DNA of 64,000 nucleotides from CAWAQA01 sp963784065 (GTDB taxonomy: Bacteria; Acidobacteriota; Vicinamibacteria; Vicinamibacterales; UBA2999), in NCBI GenBank assembly GCA_963784065.1, contig CAWAQA010000003.1, positions 496,001 through 560,000 on the forward strand, written 5' to 3'. Under the pieces are notes generated by a model, which saw only the letters and a list, made by a program, of their open reading frames with translations, ran no database searches and was not told the DNA's origin. This document shows, in pieces, positions 9,856-19,223 of this stretch. A program made the translations under genes and the position numbers. Each line of letters begins with the position of its first letter. Within the stretch, counting starts at the first letter, position 1.

Positions 9856-11174
9856 TCCCCACTGGTAACCAGGGGAATCTCTTTCTCGACCGTGAATGAG
9901 AGCCGTGCGTGCGCATGGCGCAGCGCGCGCTCCACCACATCAGGCGATTCGCCACGCGCGAAGATGAATCCGAGGTAGCTTCTCCCCTCCGGCAGGGGCA
10001 CGAGCAAGGCGTCTGGCTTCGCCGTGATGCGGACCTCCGCAACGCCGCTGACCCGCTGCGCCTCCTCGACGCCTTGCACACCCCGGTACAGGCCTCGCCG
10101 GGGGATGGGAATCATCATCACGCCGGAGGCGTCGGGCTCGCGGGCGAGCATCGAGACGTCTTCGCCGATCGCGTGGCGCAGGAGCAGTTCCTCCAGCGAC
10201 ACGATCGCGCCCGACGGATCGCTGAACCGCAGGGCCCGCGAGCACAAACCGCCAATCGGCCGGCCCGCCACTTCCAGCACATAGACCTCTCGTGGACGGT
10301 GACGGTCCGCGTCACTCGCAGGCGTCACACGGCACTCCGCGTGGATCGGGCCGTGGCGGAGGCCGAGCGCCGCGGCGGCGCGCGCGACCGCTTCCACGAT
10401 CCGCCGCTGTGTATCGCGCGTCGCCCGCGAGGGCGTCACGTAGATCGTCTCCTCGAAGAACGGTCCATCGAGCGGGTCCGGCTTGTCGAAGATCGCCAGC
10501 AACCGGAACGCACCGTCGTGCAGAAGTCCCTCCACCGCAAACTCCTGGCCCGGCACGAACGACTCGATCAGGGCGAGCGCGTGGACAGCGTCCCGCTCCA
10601 GCCTCACGTCCGCGGACTGCAGGATGCTGCGCAGCCGGTCGAACGCGGCCACGAAGGAACCTGGGTCGTCCACGCGGATCACGCCGCGGCTGCCGGAGAG
10701 GGCGAGCGGCTTCAGCACACAGGGATAACGCGCGGATGCGGCGAGCTCCTGCGGGTCGTCGTCGAGCGACACCGACGCGAAGGATGGCGTCGGAATGCCC
10801 GCCGCGCTGAAGGCGGCGCGGCTTTCGAGCTTGTTGCGGCTGGCGCGTGCAGACTCGGGCGGATTACCCGGAAGCCCCAGCACCTGCGCCACGTGCGCCG
10901 CCAGGATCGTGGGCCGATCGCCGACGGCGAGTACCCCGTCTACACCGCGACCATCCGGTGGCAGCCGGAACCCGCCGATCGACTCGAGCACGGCCTCGAC
11001 CGACTGTGCCTCCTCATGAAACCTGACCGGGATCGCGTGATCCCACCAGGGGTCCTCGAGGCGATCGCACCGGTCGCTCGCAAAGACCAATCGCACACCG
11101 AGCTTCTCCGCCGCCTCGCCGAAGGAACGGATCTGATAGCCGGTGGTCGTTGCGAACAGGAGAACGCGCTTCAT
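9831..11174 (-). CDS. ATP-grasp domain ligase
   Basis: About 447 residues. The N-terminal part (MKRVLLFATTTGYQIRSF) is a Rossmann-like preATP-grasp domain. The ATP-grasp core follows, with SRNKLESRAAF, YPCVLKPLALSGSRGVIRV (ATP-binding lysine and glycine loop), FVPGQEFAVEG and the metal-binding end GPIHAECRV...VLEVAGRPIGG. It resembles carbamoyl-phosphate-synthase-like amide or peptide ligases; the substrate cannot be read from the sequence. The start at 11174 is preferred to an upstream in-frame ATG because it begins the Rossmann strand. It is transcribed away from the adjacent miniature element. Confidence 0.8.
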   Translation of the reverse strand: MKRVLLFATTTGYQIRSFGEAAEKLGVRLVFASDRCDRLEDPWWDHAIPVRFHEEAQSVEAVLESIGGFRLPPDGRGVDGVLAVGDRPTILAAHVAQVLGLPGNPPESARASRNKLESRAAFSAAGIPTPSFASVSLDDDPQELAASARYPCVLKPLALSGSRGVIRVDDPGSFVAAFDRLRSILQSADVRLERDAVHALALIESFVPGQEFAVEGLLHDGAFRLLAIFDKPDPLDGPFFEETIYVTPSRATRDTQRRIVEAVARAAAALGLRHGPIHAECRVTPASDADRHRPREVYVLEVAGRPIGGLCSRALRFSDPSGAIVSLEELLLRHAIGEDVSMLAREPDASGVMMIPIPRRGLYRGVQGVEEAQRVSGVAEVRITAKPDALLVPLPEGRSYLGFIFARGESPDVVERALRHAHARLSFTVEKEIPLVTSGEPAVSSRQ

Positions 11175-11207
11175 CACACAAATCACCGATCGCAAATCAC
11201 GAATCGC

Positions 11208-11338
11208 CTAGTGGCATGTCCCTGCTGAATCACTACCGGTCGCTCCGCTCCCACCACCCACCCCGGGTTGTCGCGGCCGGAAGATCGCGGCAGAAGGCTC
11301 GTTGTAGTGGTAATCAATCAGTTGATACGGTCCACTAG
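11208..11338. mobile_element. Miniature inverted-repeat element, copy 1 (131 bp)
   Basis: The element begins CTAGTGGCATGTCC and ends GGTCCACTAG. Compared in inverted orientation the two ends match at about 20 of 30 positions (CTAGTGG, then CTGA, then TACC). It shares its interior (ACTACCGGTCGCTCCG and TTGTCGCGGCCGGA) with the copy at 19220-19328. There is no coding capacity. The ends fit a TA target with GTGG...CCAC termini, as for IS630/mariner-mobilised MITEs; that family assignment is inference. The right end supplies the TAG stop of the radical SAM gene. Confidence 0.7.
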
Positions 11339-12706
11339 ATTGCGCCCAACTGCTGCGGAGTGGGTTCGGCACAGCAGTACCAAGGTTCTGTGACCGTGGG
11401 TACCGCAGGTGTGCGCCGGAGGGCGGACGCCCGCGGCGGGAGCCCCGCGTACTCGCGCGCCAGCGCGGCGATCGCGGCAAAGGTCTCGCTGCGCTCCGTC
11501 GTCCCACACGCCCCGACGAACGCCATGATGCTCGCCTGCAGCGCGTCGACCCGCGCGTCGTGGTGATGCCACGGATAGATGAGCGAGGCGGCGTCGAATG
11601 GGCCGACGGCCGCCCGGATGTCCGCCAGGTCGAGGAGCGCGGACCGGGACGTCACGAGCAGCCGGATGGCGAGTTGGACCGGCGCCACGTGCTCGACGAG
11701 GTCGAGCGTCTCGATTACCTCGAGCAGGTCCGCGTACCCGGCGAGTGTCGTCCAGGGTGTGAACGGGACGAATGTCGGCACAAGCGTGACGCCGGCGGCA
11801 CGGCACAAGGCGGCGACGTCGAGGAAGTCCGCCCTCGTGTGTCCCTTCTGCAGCTGGCCAAGGACCCCGTCGTCCACCGATTCCACCGCGCTCGTGATGA
11901 AGAGGCATCCCGTCTCGCGGAACATCGCGAGCAGCTCGCGATGTTTCAGGAGGTGTTCCACCTTGATCGTGACGTCGTAGCTCAGGCCGGGGAACGACGC
12001 CGCGAACCGATCGAGCACGCCGGCGCGCGTGGGTGGGGCCGTTCAGGAAATCCGGGTCAGCGAACGAAATGTGCTGCGCCCCGGCCGCGACCTGCGCCCG
12101 AATGTCCTCGATGACGACGTCAACGGGCACGACCCGGAACTGTCCCGCGTAGACAGGCACAATCGGGCAATGCCGGCACATATGCTTGCAGCCGCGCGTC
12201 GCATCCGTGCTGCCGGCGACGCGGCGCGAGCCGTCGGGCATCTGCAGCGCGGCATAACGGTCCAGCGATGGCAGCCCGTCGCGATCGGGACGAATGAACG
12301 CAAGGCGCGCAAGGCCCTGCGCATCGGGGACTGGACGGTCAGCCGTGAGCAGCGCAAGCAGGTCGCCTTCCGCCTCCGGACCCAGGACGTGCTCGACGCC
12401 CTGCTCCTTCAGCCACTCGGTGTTGAGCGGCGCATAGAGTCCATACGCGCACAAGCGTGCGGCCGGGTTCACTCGCCGAACCCGGGCGATCAGCGGCGCC
12501 GCCAGGCGTGTGGCCGTGTGCATCGGCAGATAGAAGGCGACGAGCGACGCCGCGGCGATCTCGTCGTCCACGAGCTGGTCCCTGGACGTATCCACGCATG
12601 CGACGTCCACGCCCGCGCCGCGCAGCCAGGCCGCCGGGGATGCAAGCCCGAACGGCTGCCGGCCGAGGTCGTAGGTCGAAACCAGGAGGGCGCGCACAGG
12701 CTTCAT
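11335..12706 (-). CDS. B12-binding/radical SAM protein (one frameshift)
   Basis: About 457 residues once a single-base break near 12030 is bridged. The N-terminal ~130 residues have a cobalamin-binding-like fold (LLVSTYDLGRQPFGLASPAAWLRGAG). The radical SAM centre CKHMCRHC has the CX3CX2C spacing that binds a 4Fe-4S cluster and SAM. A barrel follows (YDVTIKVEHLLKH, FITSAVESVDDGVLGQLQKGHT). The family performs radical methylation or sulfur chemistry; the substrate is unknown. Its TAG stop lies in the CTAG end of the miniature element, so the C terminus may have been trimmed by that insertion. Confidence 0.8.
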
Positions 12707-12843
12707 TGTACCGAGGGCGCGGCGGAAGCCGGCGACGCAAAGGGAATTCAACGCAAACATCGCGGAGCACGCAAGGAAACCAGCGAGCCAGGCGTCCTCC
12801 AGGTCGCTCTGCGGCCGAAAAGGATTATTCTGAACGCGGAGGA

Positions 12844-14376
12844 ATGGTGAATCCCAGCACCGCTGCCACCAGACAACCCCTCGTCGTCGATCCGGCGCTG
12901 GCCGCGTATGACGCCAGCTTTTTCGGGCACCCGCGCGGCCTGTCCACGCTCTTCTTCACCGAAATGTGGGAGCGGTTCAGCTATTACGGGATGCGGGCGC
13001 TGCTCATCCTCTTCATGACGGCCGCGCCCGCGGCAGGCGGACTCGGGTTCGACACGGCGACCGCCGGCGCCATCTACGGCCTCTACACCTCGATGGTGTA
13101 CCTGATGACGCTGCCCGGGGGATGGGTGGCGGATCGCCTGATCGGCGCGCAGCGCGCCGTGCTCTATGGCGGCGTGCTGATCGCGGCCGGCCACTTCAGC
13201 ATGGCCGTGCCGTCGCTCGCGATGTTCTATCTCGGGCTGACGTTGATCGTCATCGGCACCGGCCTGCTGAAAGGCAACGTCAGCGTCATCGTCGGCCGCC
13301 TCTACTCGATGGAGGACGCGCGGCGGGACGCCGGCTATTCGATTTTCTACATGGGCATCAACACCGGCGCGTTCGTGGCGCCGCTGGTGTGCGGCTACCT
13401 CGGCCAGCGCGTGGACTGGCATGCCGGGTTCGCCGCGGCCGGCGTCGGGATGACCATCGGGCTCGTTCAATACATGTTCGGCCGCAAGTACCTCGGCACG
13501 GCTGGCCTGCGGCCCGCGGACGCCGGATCGCCGTCCGCGGACGCGCGCCAGAGAAGCCAGGCGGCAAAGTGGACCGGTCTCACGGCGGCCGCGCTCGTCG
13601 TCTTCGGCGTCGGCGCCTACACGGGCATCATTCCCGTGACCGCCACGCTTGTGGCCGATGCCGCTGGCTACCTGCTGCTTGGCCTGATCGTCGCGTTCAT
13701 CGGCTGGATGTTTTTCTCGCCGGGCTGGACAAGAGCGGAACGGAAGCGAATGTACGTCATCGTCATCCTCTTCCTCGCCGCGGCGCTCTTCTGGTCCGAG
13801 TTCGAGCAGGCCGGCACGACGCTGAACCTGTTTGCCGATCGCAACAGCAACAATGCAATCTTCGGCTACGAATTCCCCAGCAGCTGGTATCAGGCGCTGA
13901 ACTCGATGTTCATCATCACGCTGGCGCCGGTGTTCGCGTGGCTGTGGATCTCGCTCGGCCGCCGCGGCAAGGAACCGTCGAGCGCGACCAAATTCGGCGT
14001 CGGGCTCGTGCTCGTCGGCGCCGGGTTTGCCGTGCTCGTCGGCGGCGCCGTGCTCGCGGAGCAGGGGATCAAGGTGAGCCCGATGTGGCTCGTCGCAACC
14101 TACTTCCTCCACACGTGTGGAGAGCTGGCGTTGAGCCCGGTCGGGATGAGCGCCATGACGAAGCTCGCACCGGTCCGCATAGGTGGGCTGATCATGGGCT
14201 TCTGGTTCCTCGCCCTGTCGGCGGGCAACTATGTCGGCGGCCGCCTCGCCTCGCTCTACGAGGCGTGGACACTCCCGCAGCTCTTCGGCGCCGTGGCGGC
14301 GTTCGGCATCGGGGCGGGCATCGTGATGTTCCTCATCGCACGTCCGGTCGTGCGGCTCGAACACGAGGCGCGTTGA
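12844..14376 (+). CDS. POT/PTR2-family proton-dependent peptide transporter
   Basis: 510 residues with about 13-14 hydrophobic segments. The first helix carries the family signature FFTEMWERFSYYGMRALL. The further PTR motif FYMGINTGAFVAPLVCGYLGQ and a later FEQAGTTLNLFADRN segment also fit proton-coupled di/tripeptide importers. The ATG at 12844 comes shortly after GGAGGA. The stop is followed after one base by the GTG of the next gene, so the two are probably co-transcribed, although their functions are unrelated. Confidence 0.9.
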   Translation: MVNPSTAATRQPLVVDPALAAYDASFFGHPRGLSTLFFTEMWERFSYYGMRALLILFMTAAPAAGGLGFDTATAGAIYGLYTSMVYLMTLPGGWVADRLIGAQRAVLYGGVLIAAGHFSMAVPSLAMFYLGLTLIVIGTGLLKGNVSVIVGRLYSMEDARRDAGYSIFYMGINTGAFVAPLVCGYLGQRVDWHAGFAAAGVGMTIGLVQYMFGRKYLGTAGLRPADAGSPSADARQRSQAAKWTGLTAAALVVFGVGAYTGIIPVTATLVADAAGYLLLGLIVAFIGWMFFSPGWTRAERKRMYVIVILFLAAALFWSEFEQAGTTLNLFADRNSNNAIFGYEFPSSWYQALNSMFIITLAPVFAWLWISLGRRGKEPSSATKFGVGLVLVGAGFAVLVGGAVLAEQGIKVSPMWLVATYFLHTCGELALSPVGMSAMTKLAPVRIGGLIMGFWFLALSAGNYVGGRLASLYEAWTLPQLFGAVAAFGIGAGIVMFLIARPVVRLEHEAR

Positions 14377-14377
14377 C

Positions 14378-15130
14378 GTGGCACTCGAGAAATATCGCGC
14401 CAAGCGCGACTTCACCCAGTCCCCCGAACCTGCGGGCGACAAGACGCGCAAGTCGCCGGCGGGGAAAACGCCGCGGTTCTTCTGCGTTCAGAAGCACCTC
14501 GCGAGCCATCTGCATTACGACTTCCGTCTGGAGCACAACGGTGTGCTGCTCTCGTGGGCGGTGCCCAAAGGCCCGTCGCTCGATCCCGGCACGAAGCGCC
14601 TCGCCATGATGGTCGAGGACCACCCGTTCGACTATGGCGAGTTCGAAGGCGTCATTCCGTCCGGCTATGGCGCAGGGATCGTCATGCTGTGGGACATCGG
14701 AACCTGGATTCCCGAGGTTGACGACGTGGATGCGGCCCTGAAGAAGGGCGATCTGAAGTTCACGCTCGACGGGTACAAGCTGAAAGGCTCGTGGGTGCTG
14801 GTTCGGACGAAGGGAAAATGGGCCGGCGGCGGCGACAGGTCGTGGCTGCTGATCAAGCATCGCGACGAGTGGGCCGGCGACGTCGACATCGCGGAGTTCG
14901 CGCCCCTGAGCGTGAAGAGCAAGGGCGACTTCGCGGACATCCTCGCCAAGGGCAACCCGGACGTCTGGCACTCCCATCGTCCGGCGCAGGGCGGCGACAC
15001 AGGAGCGATGTTCGAGAAGATTATCGCGCGTGCGCTCGAGATGCGCGGCGCACCGGGTCCGGCGAGTTCGCCGGGCTCAACGGGTTCGCGGAAAGCAACC
15101 GCCGCGAAGAAGAAAGCGGCCGGCCTGTGA
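14378..15130 (+). CDS. Stand-alone LigD-type 3'-phosphoesterase domain protein
   Basis: 250 residues. The core matches the phosphoesterase domain of bacterial DNA ligase D: FFCVQKHLASHLHYDFRLEH, then SWAVPKGPSLDPGTKRLAM, VEDHPFDYGEFEGVIP and GAGIVMLWDIGTW. The conserved His and Asp residues that bind the metal in HYDFRLEH and EDHP are present. The family trims 3'-phosphate or ribonucleotide ends in end joining. Here it is a separate gene with no ligase or polymerase domain and no Ku nearby. The Lys/Ala-rich tail ends abruptly, and similar basic codons continue in another frame after the stop, so a frame error at the C terminus is possible. Confidence 0.85.
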   Translation: MALEKYRAKRDFTQSPEPAGDKTRKSPAGKTPRFFCVQKHLASHLHYDFRLEHNGVLLSWAVPKGPSLDPGTKRLAMMVEDHPFDYGEFEGVIPSGYGAGIVMLWDIGTWIPEVDDVDAALKKGDLKFTLDGYKLKGSWVLVRTKGKWAGGGDRSWLLIKHRDEWAGDVDIAEFAPLSVKSKGDFADILAKGNPDVWHSHRPAQGGDTGAMFEKIIARALEMRGAPGPASSPGSTGSRKATAAKKKAAGL

Positions 15131-15272
15131 CGAAGAAGAAGGCCGCCGCCAAGACCGGCCGCCAGGAAGGCGACGAAGCGCGTCGCCGCGCGTACGCGAT
15201 CCTGACCAGGCCGACCTGAAGGGCGGCTTCTACGTCAAGCCTTGGAGCACGTTACGAATTTGGCGAACGCAG

Positions 15273-15320
15273 GCCGGGGCCTTTTGGACCCGGCTGGAGG
15301 CGGGTCTGAAAAGACCCGCC
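15273..15320. terminator. Two consecutive hairpins between convergent genes
   Basis: Hairpin 1 pairs GCCGGG (15273-15278) with CCCGGC (15289-15294). Hairpin 2 pairs GGCGGGTC (15299-15306) with GACCCGCC (15313-15320) around a TGAAAA loop. They lie between the rightward phosphoesterase and leftward yvcK genes, so a bidirectional transcription end is the simplest reading. No long U-tract follows. Confidence 0.45.
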
Positions 15321-15376
15321 GATCTAATTTCGCCACCAGCTCTAAGGAACGGCCTCTACGTCAAAACACGTTTCTC

Positions 15377-16390
15377 TTACGACGCGGAGGACGTCGCGGC
15401 GGGCGTCCGCGGACGCTGAAGCAGGCGTTCGCTCAGCACGCTCCAGACGGCGAATGACAGGCGGCGGCGATCGTGGCGCGCGATCTCGGTGCACCAGAAC
15501 CGCCCGAGCACGGCTTCGGTGTGGCCCGGCAGATCGCCGACTTCGAGCGGAAGCTTGTGCTCGGCCGCGTAGCGCAGCAGGCCTTCGGATGACGGCCGGC
15601 CCGTGTTCGCGATCACGACGTCCACGGGCAGATCGATCGCGCGCGACACCCAGCGCGCCGCTTCAGCGGCGGTGAAGCCCGCCATGCCGCGGCCTTCGGT
15701 GAGCAGGTTGGCGATGAGGATGATCGGCCCGCGCATCTCCGCCATCGCTTCCTTCACGCCGCGCACGAGCAGGGGCGGCATCAGGCTCGTGTAGAAGCTC
15801 CCGGGGCCGATGATGACCGCGTCGAAGTCACGGATGGCCTGGGCCACCGTCGGGTGGATGCCGGCCTCGGGTTCCAGCCACAGGCGGCGGACCTGGTGGC
15901 CGCGCGACTGACCGGCGTCCACTTCGACCTCGCCGCGCGTCTGCGAGCCATCGCCGTACTCGGCACAGAGCGATGCGGGTTGCACGCTGACCGGCCACAC
16001 GCGGCCCTTGCAGCCGAGCAGCCCACGGAGTCCGTCGACCGCCGCGAGGAAATCGCCGCTGTACTGCTCCATCATCGAGAGCAGCAGATTGCCGCCGGTG
16101 TGTCCGCCCAGGCGGGCGTGATGCTCGAGCGTCGGAAGGCGCGACAGCAGCACGCGGCGTGCCTCACCCTCGTTGCGCGCGAGCGCGAGCGCACACTTGA
16201 GGACGTCGCCCGGAGGCAGCACGCCGAGCTCGTCGCGGAGCTGACCGGAGCTGCCGCCGCTGTCGAACATCGTGACCACGGCGTTGAGCGTGAGCCAGGG
16301 ATTGGTCTTGAGCCCGCCCAGCAGGCTCGGCAGCCCCGTCCCGCCGCCAACACAGCCGATGTTCAGCTCCCGTAGTTGCATCCGTCCCAT
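15377..16390 (-). CDS. yvcK: YvcK/CofD-family protein (gluconeogenesis factor)
   Basis: About 337 residues. The nucleotide-sugar or phosphate-binding loops of the family are present: GCVGGGTGLPSLLGGL, FDSGGSSGQLRDELGVLPPGDVLKC, GHTGGNLLLSMMEQ and IIGPGSFYTSLMPPLLV. YvcK proteins bind UDP-sugars and are needed for cell-wall balance and growth on gluconeogenic carbon. The related CofD makes coenzyme F420, but no F420 genes are nearby. Two ATG codons nine bases apart (16390 and 16381) could start it. Confidence 0.88.
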   Translation of the reverse strand: MGRMQLRELNIGCVGGGTGLPSLLGGLKTNPWLTLNAVVTMFDSGGSSGQLRDELGVLPPGDVLKCALALARNEGEARRVLLSRLPTLEHHARLGGHTGGNLLLSMMEQYSGDFLAAVDGLRGLLGCKGRVWPVSVQPASLCAEYGDGSQTRGEVEVDAGQSRGHQVRRLWLEPEAGIHPTVAQAIRDFDAVIIGPGSFYTSLMPPLLVRGVKEAMAEMRGPIILIANLLTEGRGMAGFTAAEAARWVSRAIDLPVDVVIANTGRPSSEGLLRYAAEHKLPLEVGDLPGHTEAVLGRFWCTEIARHDRRRLSFAVWSVLSERLLQRPRTPAATSSAS

Positions 16391-16507
16391 TCTACCGACT
16401 CCCGTGGCTGCCGCCGTCAAGGCGGACGACGAACCGCAACGGTGGGCTTCTTCGGCTGACGCCGAAGCATCCGCGCGAACGGAACGATCGGCACGTAGAA
16501 TGGTTCC

Positions 16508-17215
16508 ATGACGTCAACGTGGCGCGCCGCAGCTGAGACCCTCGTGACCGACCTGCGGCATGTCTTCGCCGCGCGGCTGCGGTCGGTCGTGGCGTATGGA
16601 CCGCATATCGAAGGCGTGGACGAAGCGCCGCTGACCTGCCTTGCGCTGGTCGAGAGTCTCAGCGTCAGCGACCTCGAGGCGTGCGCACGGGTGGAAACGG
16701 AATGGGAGCGGCGGCGGCTGGCCACGCCCTTACTGCTGCCGGAGGACGAGTTCCGCCGTTCGCTCGACGCGTTTCCGCTCGAGTACGGCGAGATCATCCG
16801 CGCCCACGAACGGGTGTTCGGGACCGATCCCTTCGCCGGCATCATGATCCCGCGCGAGGACCTGCGCCGCGCGTGCGAGACGCAGGTGAAGAGCCATCTC
16901 GTACATATGCGCGAAGGTTTCATCGAGGCGGGAAACCGGCCGCAGCGCGTCGCCGAGCTGGTGACGACCTCGGCGCCGGCGTTCGCCGCGCTGCTGCGCC
17001 ACGTGGCGCAGCTGGCCGGCGCGCCGACGAGGACTCGATCCGAGGCCACGCTCGAGGGTGCGCGCGCGGCGGCGATCCCCGACGGCGTGGTGCGGGACAT
17101 GCTCGCGCTCGAACGTCCCGCCAACGTGCCCACCGCAGATGCGGCGCGCCTCTTCCCACAGTATCTGGTGGCGGTAGAGCAGCTCGCCCGGGCGATCGAC
17201 ACATGGCGCGCGTGA
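16508..17215 (+). CDS. Hypothetical protein with degenerate nucleotidyltransferase-like start
   Basis: 235 residues, soluble, mostly helical. The first 60 residues (LRSVVAYGPHIEGVDEAPLTCLALV) resemble the minimal nucleotidyltransferase fold, but the paired catalytic Asp residues are not evident. The rest is a helical bundle with HMREGFIEAGNRPQRVAELV. It precedes the TPM and LemA genes by about 30 bases on the same strand and is probably in the same operon. Function unknown. Confidence 0.65.
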   Translation: MTSTWRAAAETLVTDLRHVFAARLRSVVAYGPHIEGVDEAPLTCLALVESLSVSDLEACARVETEWERRRLATPLLLPEDEFRRSLDAFPLEYGEIIRAHERVFGTDPFAGIMIPREDLRRACETQVKSHLVHMREGFIEAGNRPQRVAELVTTSAPAFAALLRHVAQLAGAPTRTRSEATLEGARAAAIPDGVVRDMLALERPANVPTADAARLFPQYLVAVEQLARAIDTWRA

Positions 17216-17244
17216 GTCGCAGAGCGCACGATGGCGAATCGCGG

Positions 17245-18072
17245 ATGCAGAACTCGAACGGCGTCGGCGCTCGCGTTCTTCGTCTCATTGGCGTGCTGGC
17301 CGCCTGCGTGCTCCTCGCCGCGGCGGCATCGGCGCAGGAGACACCCGAGCTCACCGCGCCTGTCAACGACTTCGCCAACGTGCTCGACGCCGCGACGGAG
17401 CGCGCGCTGGAGTCGCGCATCCGGTCGCTGCAGCAGGCGACGGGCGATGTCGTCGTGGTCGCCACCGTCGACACGTTCAAGCCATTCGCGGACATCCGGG
17501 AATACGCCGTGAAGATGTTCGAGAACCGCGGCCGCGGCATCGGCCAGCGCGGCAAGGACAACGGCGCGCTCGTCCTGCTTGCCGTCAACGATCGGCAGGT
17601 GTGGACCGAGGTCGGCTACGACCTGGAGGAATTCATCCCCGACGGTTTCGCGGGCGAGACAGCGCGGGATTTCATGGTCCCCGAGTTCCGGCGCGGCGAC
17701 TACGGCACGGGCCTGCTGGCGGGCGTCTCCCGCTTCATCTCGCGCATCGCGGAACGGCGGAACGTGACGCTGCAGGACGTGCCGGCGCCGCGTGCGCCCG
17801 CACGAGGGCCCCAGACGGGGTCGGGCGGAACCCTCCTGCTCGCCATCTTCGTAGTGTTCATTGTCATCAATGCCATTGCCGGACGTCTCGGCGGCGGCAG
17901 GCGGCGGATGCGCCGCGGTCGATGGGGCGGGGTCGGCGGCTGGCACAGCGGGGTAGGCCCGTTCGGCGGCGGCTTTGGTGGTGGCTTCGGTGGCGGCGGC
18001 GGCTTTGGCGGCGGGTTCGGCGGCTTCGGCGGAGGTCGCAGCGGCGGCGGCGGCGGCGGGGCGGGATGGTAG
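17245..18072 (+). CDS. TPM-domain (YgcG-type) membrane protein
   Basis: 275 residues. A signal peptide (cleavage near ASAQE) is followed by a TPM domain (residues ~35-170) with VNDFANVLDAATERALE, DVVVVATVDTF and NGALVLLAVNDRQVWTEVGYDLE. Then come a linker, one membrane helix (LLLAIFVVFIVINAIAG) and a Gly-rich tail (GGGFGGGFGG repeats). The partner gene downstream encodes LemA; LemA/TPM pairs are common in bacteria and are thought to act in envelope protein quality control. The start is the ATG that begins the signal peptide. Confidence 0.88.
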   Translation: MQNSNGVGARVLRLIGVLAACVLLAAAASAQETPELTAPVNDFANVLDAATERALESRIRSLQQATGDVVVVATVDTFKPFADIREYAVKMFENRGRGIGQRGKDNGALVLLAVNDRQVWTEVGYDLEEFIPDGFAGETARDFMVPEFRRGDYGTGLLAGVSRFISRIAERRNVTLQDVPAPRAPARGPQTGSGGTLLLAIFVVFIVINAIAGRLGGGRRRMRRGRWGGVGGWHSGVGPFGGGFGGGFGGGGGFGGGFGGFGGGRSGGGGGGAGW

Positions 18073-18128
18073 AGGTCGAGTGGGATTGGTGCGATTTGCG
18101 AATAGTGACTCAACACCGGGAGCTGGAG

Positions 18129-18707
18129 ATGAAAGTGATCGCGCGCAGGACGTTGACGGCCGCAGTGCTCGTCGTGGTGGCGATGACGTTGTCAGGCTGT
18201 TCGTACAACACGTTCGTGGGCCAGGAAGAGTCGATCAAGGCGCAGTGGGCACAGGTGGAGAACCAGCTGCAGCGCCGCAACGACCTCATTCCAAACCTGG
18301 TGGAAACCACCAAGGGCATAGCCCAGCAGGAGCGGGACGTCTTCGGCCAGATCGCCGAATCGCGCGCCAGGCTGGCCGGCGCGCGGACGCCGCAGGAGAC
18401 GATCCAGGCGGCCAACGAGCAGAGCTCCGCGCTCGCCCGCTTGCTGGTCGTCATGGAAAACTATCCGCAGCTCCGCTCCAACGAAACGTTCAACCGCTTG
18501 ATGGACGAGCTCTCGGGCACGGAAAACCGCATTGCCGTCGAACGGATGCGGTATAACGAGCGCGTTCAGGAATACAACACGGCGCGGCGGCAGTTCCCGT
18601 CGAACATCACCGCCAGCGTATTCGGGTTCAACGAGTACCCGTTGTTCAACGCGCCGCCGGAAGCGGAGCGCGTGCCGAAAGTGGACTTCGGGCGCCAGGC
18701 CTCCTGA
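18129..18707 (+). CDS. lemA: LemA-family lipoprotein
   Basis: 192 residues. The N-terminal signal ends in a lipobox (TLSGCSYN), unlike the membrane-anchored LemA of some bacteria. The LemA core is clear: KAQWAQVENQLQRRNDLIPNLV, then ETTKGIAQQERDVFGQIAESRA, VVMENYPQLRSNETF, DELSGTENRIAVERMRYNE and FPSNITASVFGF. It is predicted to be a helical bundle in the periplasm. It follows the TPM gene by 56 bases and precedes a DinB-family gene by 18 bases. Confidence 0.92.
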   Translation: MKVIARRTLTAAVLVVVAMTLSGCSYNTFVGQEESIKAQWAQVENQLQRRNDLIPNLVETTKGIAQQERDVFGQIAESRARLAGARTPQETIQAANEQSSALARLLVVMENYPQLRSNETFNRLMDELSGTENRIAVERMRYNERVQEYNTARRQFPSNITASVFGFNEYPLFNAPPEAERVPKVDFGRQAS

Positions 18708-18725
18708 CACGAAAGGGAGCGACAC

Positions 18726-19223
18726 ATGGCCCTTGTTGACGCGCTGCTGCCGGAATTCGATCGCGAGATGACCACCACCCGCAAGCTGCTCGAGCGGGTG
18801 CCCGACGACAGGTTCGACTGGAAGCCGCATCCCAAGTCGATGTCGCTCGGCCAGCTTGCCCAGCACGTGGCGACGATCCCGATGTGGGGCAGCGTCACGA
18901 TCACCCAGCCGGAGATCGACCTCGGAGGCGGTAACCAGCCGCCGGGGATGAAGAGCCGGGCCGACCTGCTCGCCGCCTTCGACAAGAACGTCGCCGACAC
19001 GCGCGCCGCGCTCAACGGCCGGACCGACGGCGAGTTCATGGTCCCCTGGACGCTCAAGAGCAGCGGCGCCACGATCTTCACCATGCCGAAAGCGGCGGTC
19101 TGGCGCGGGTTCGTGATGAACCACCTCATTCATCACCGCGCGCAGTTGAGCGTCTACCTTCGCATGAACGACGTGCCGATCCCGTCGATGTACGGTCCGA
19201 GCGCCGACGAGGCCGCGTTCTAG
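18726..19223 (+). CDS. DinB-family protein
   Basis: 165 residues forming a four-helix DinB-like bundle. Candidate metal ligands are the His in LAQHVAT and the two His in the C-terminal NHLIHHRAQLSVYLR helix. Related proteins are thiol-dependent or metal-dependent enzymes, usually of unknown substrate. A GAAAGGGAGCGACAC ribosome site precedes the ATG. The stop codon TAG lies in the CTAG end of the miniature element at 19220, so the element abuts or truncates the gene. Confidence 0.82.
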   Translation: MALVDALLPEFDREMTTTRKLLERVPDDRFDWKPHPKSMSLGQLAQHVATIPMWGSVTITQPEIDLGGGNQPPGMKSRADLLAAFDKNVADTRAALNGRTDGEFMVPWTLKSSGATIFTMPKAAVWRGFVMNHLIHHRAQLSVYLRMNDVPIPSMYGPSADEAAF

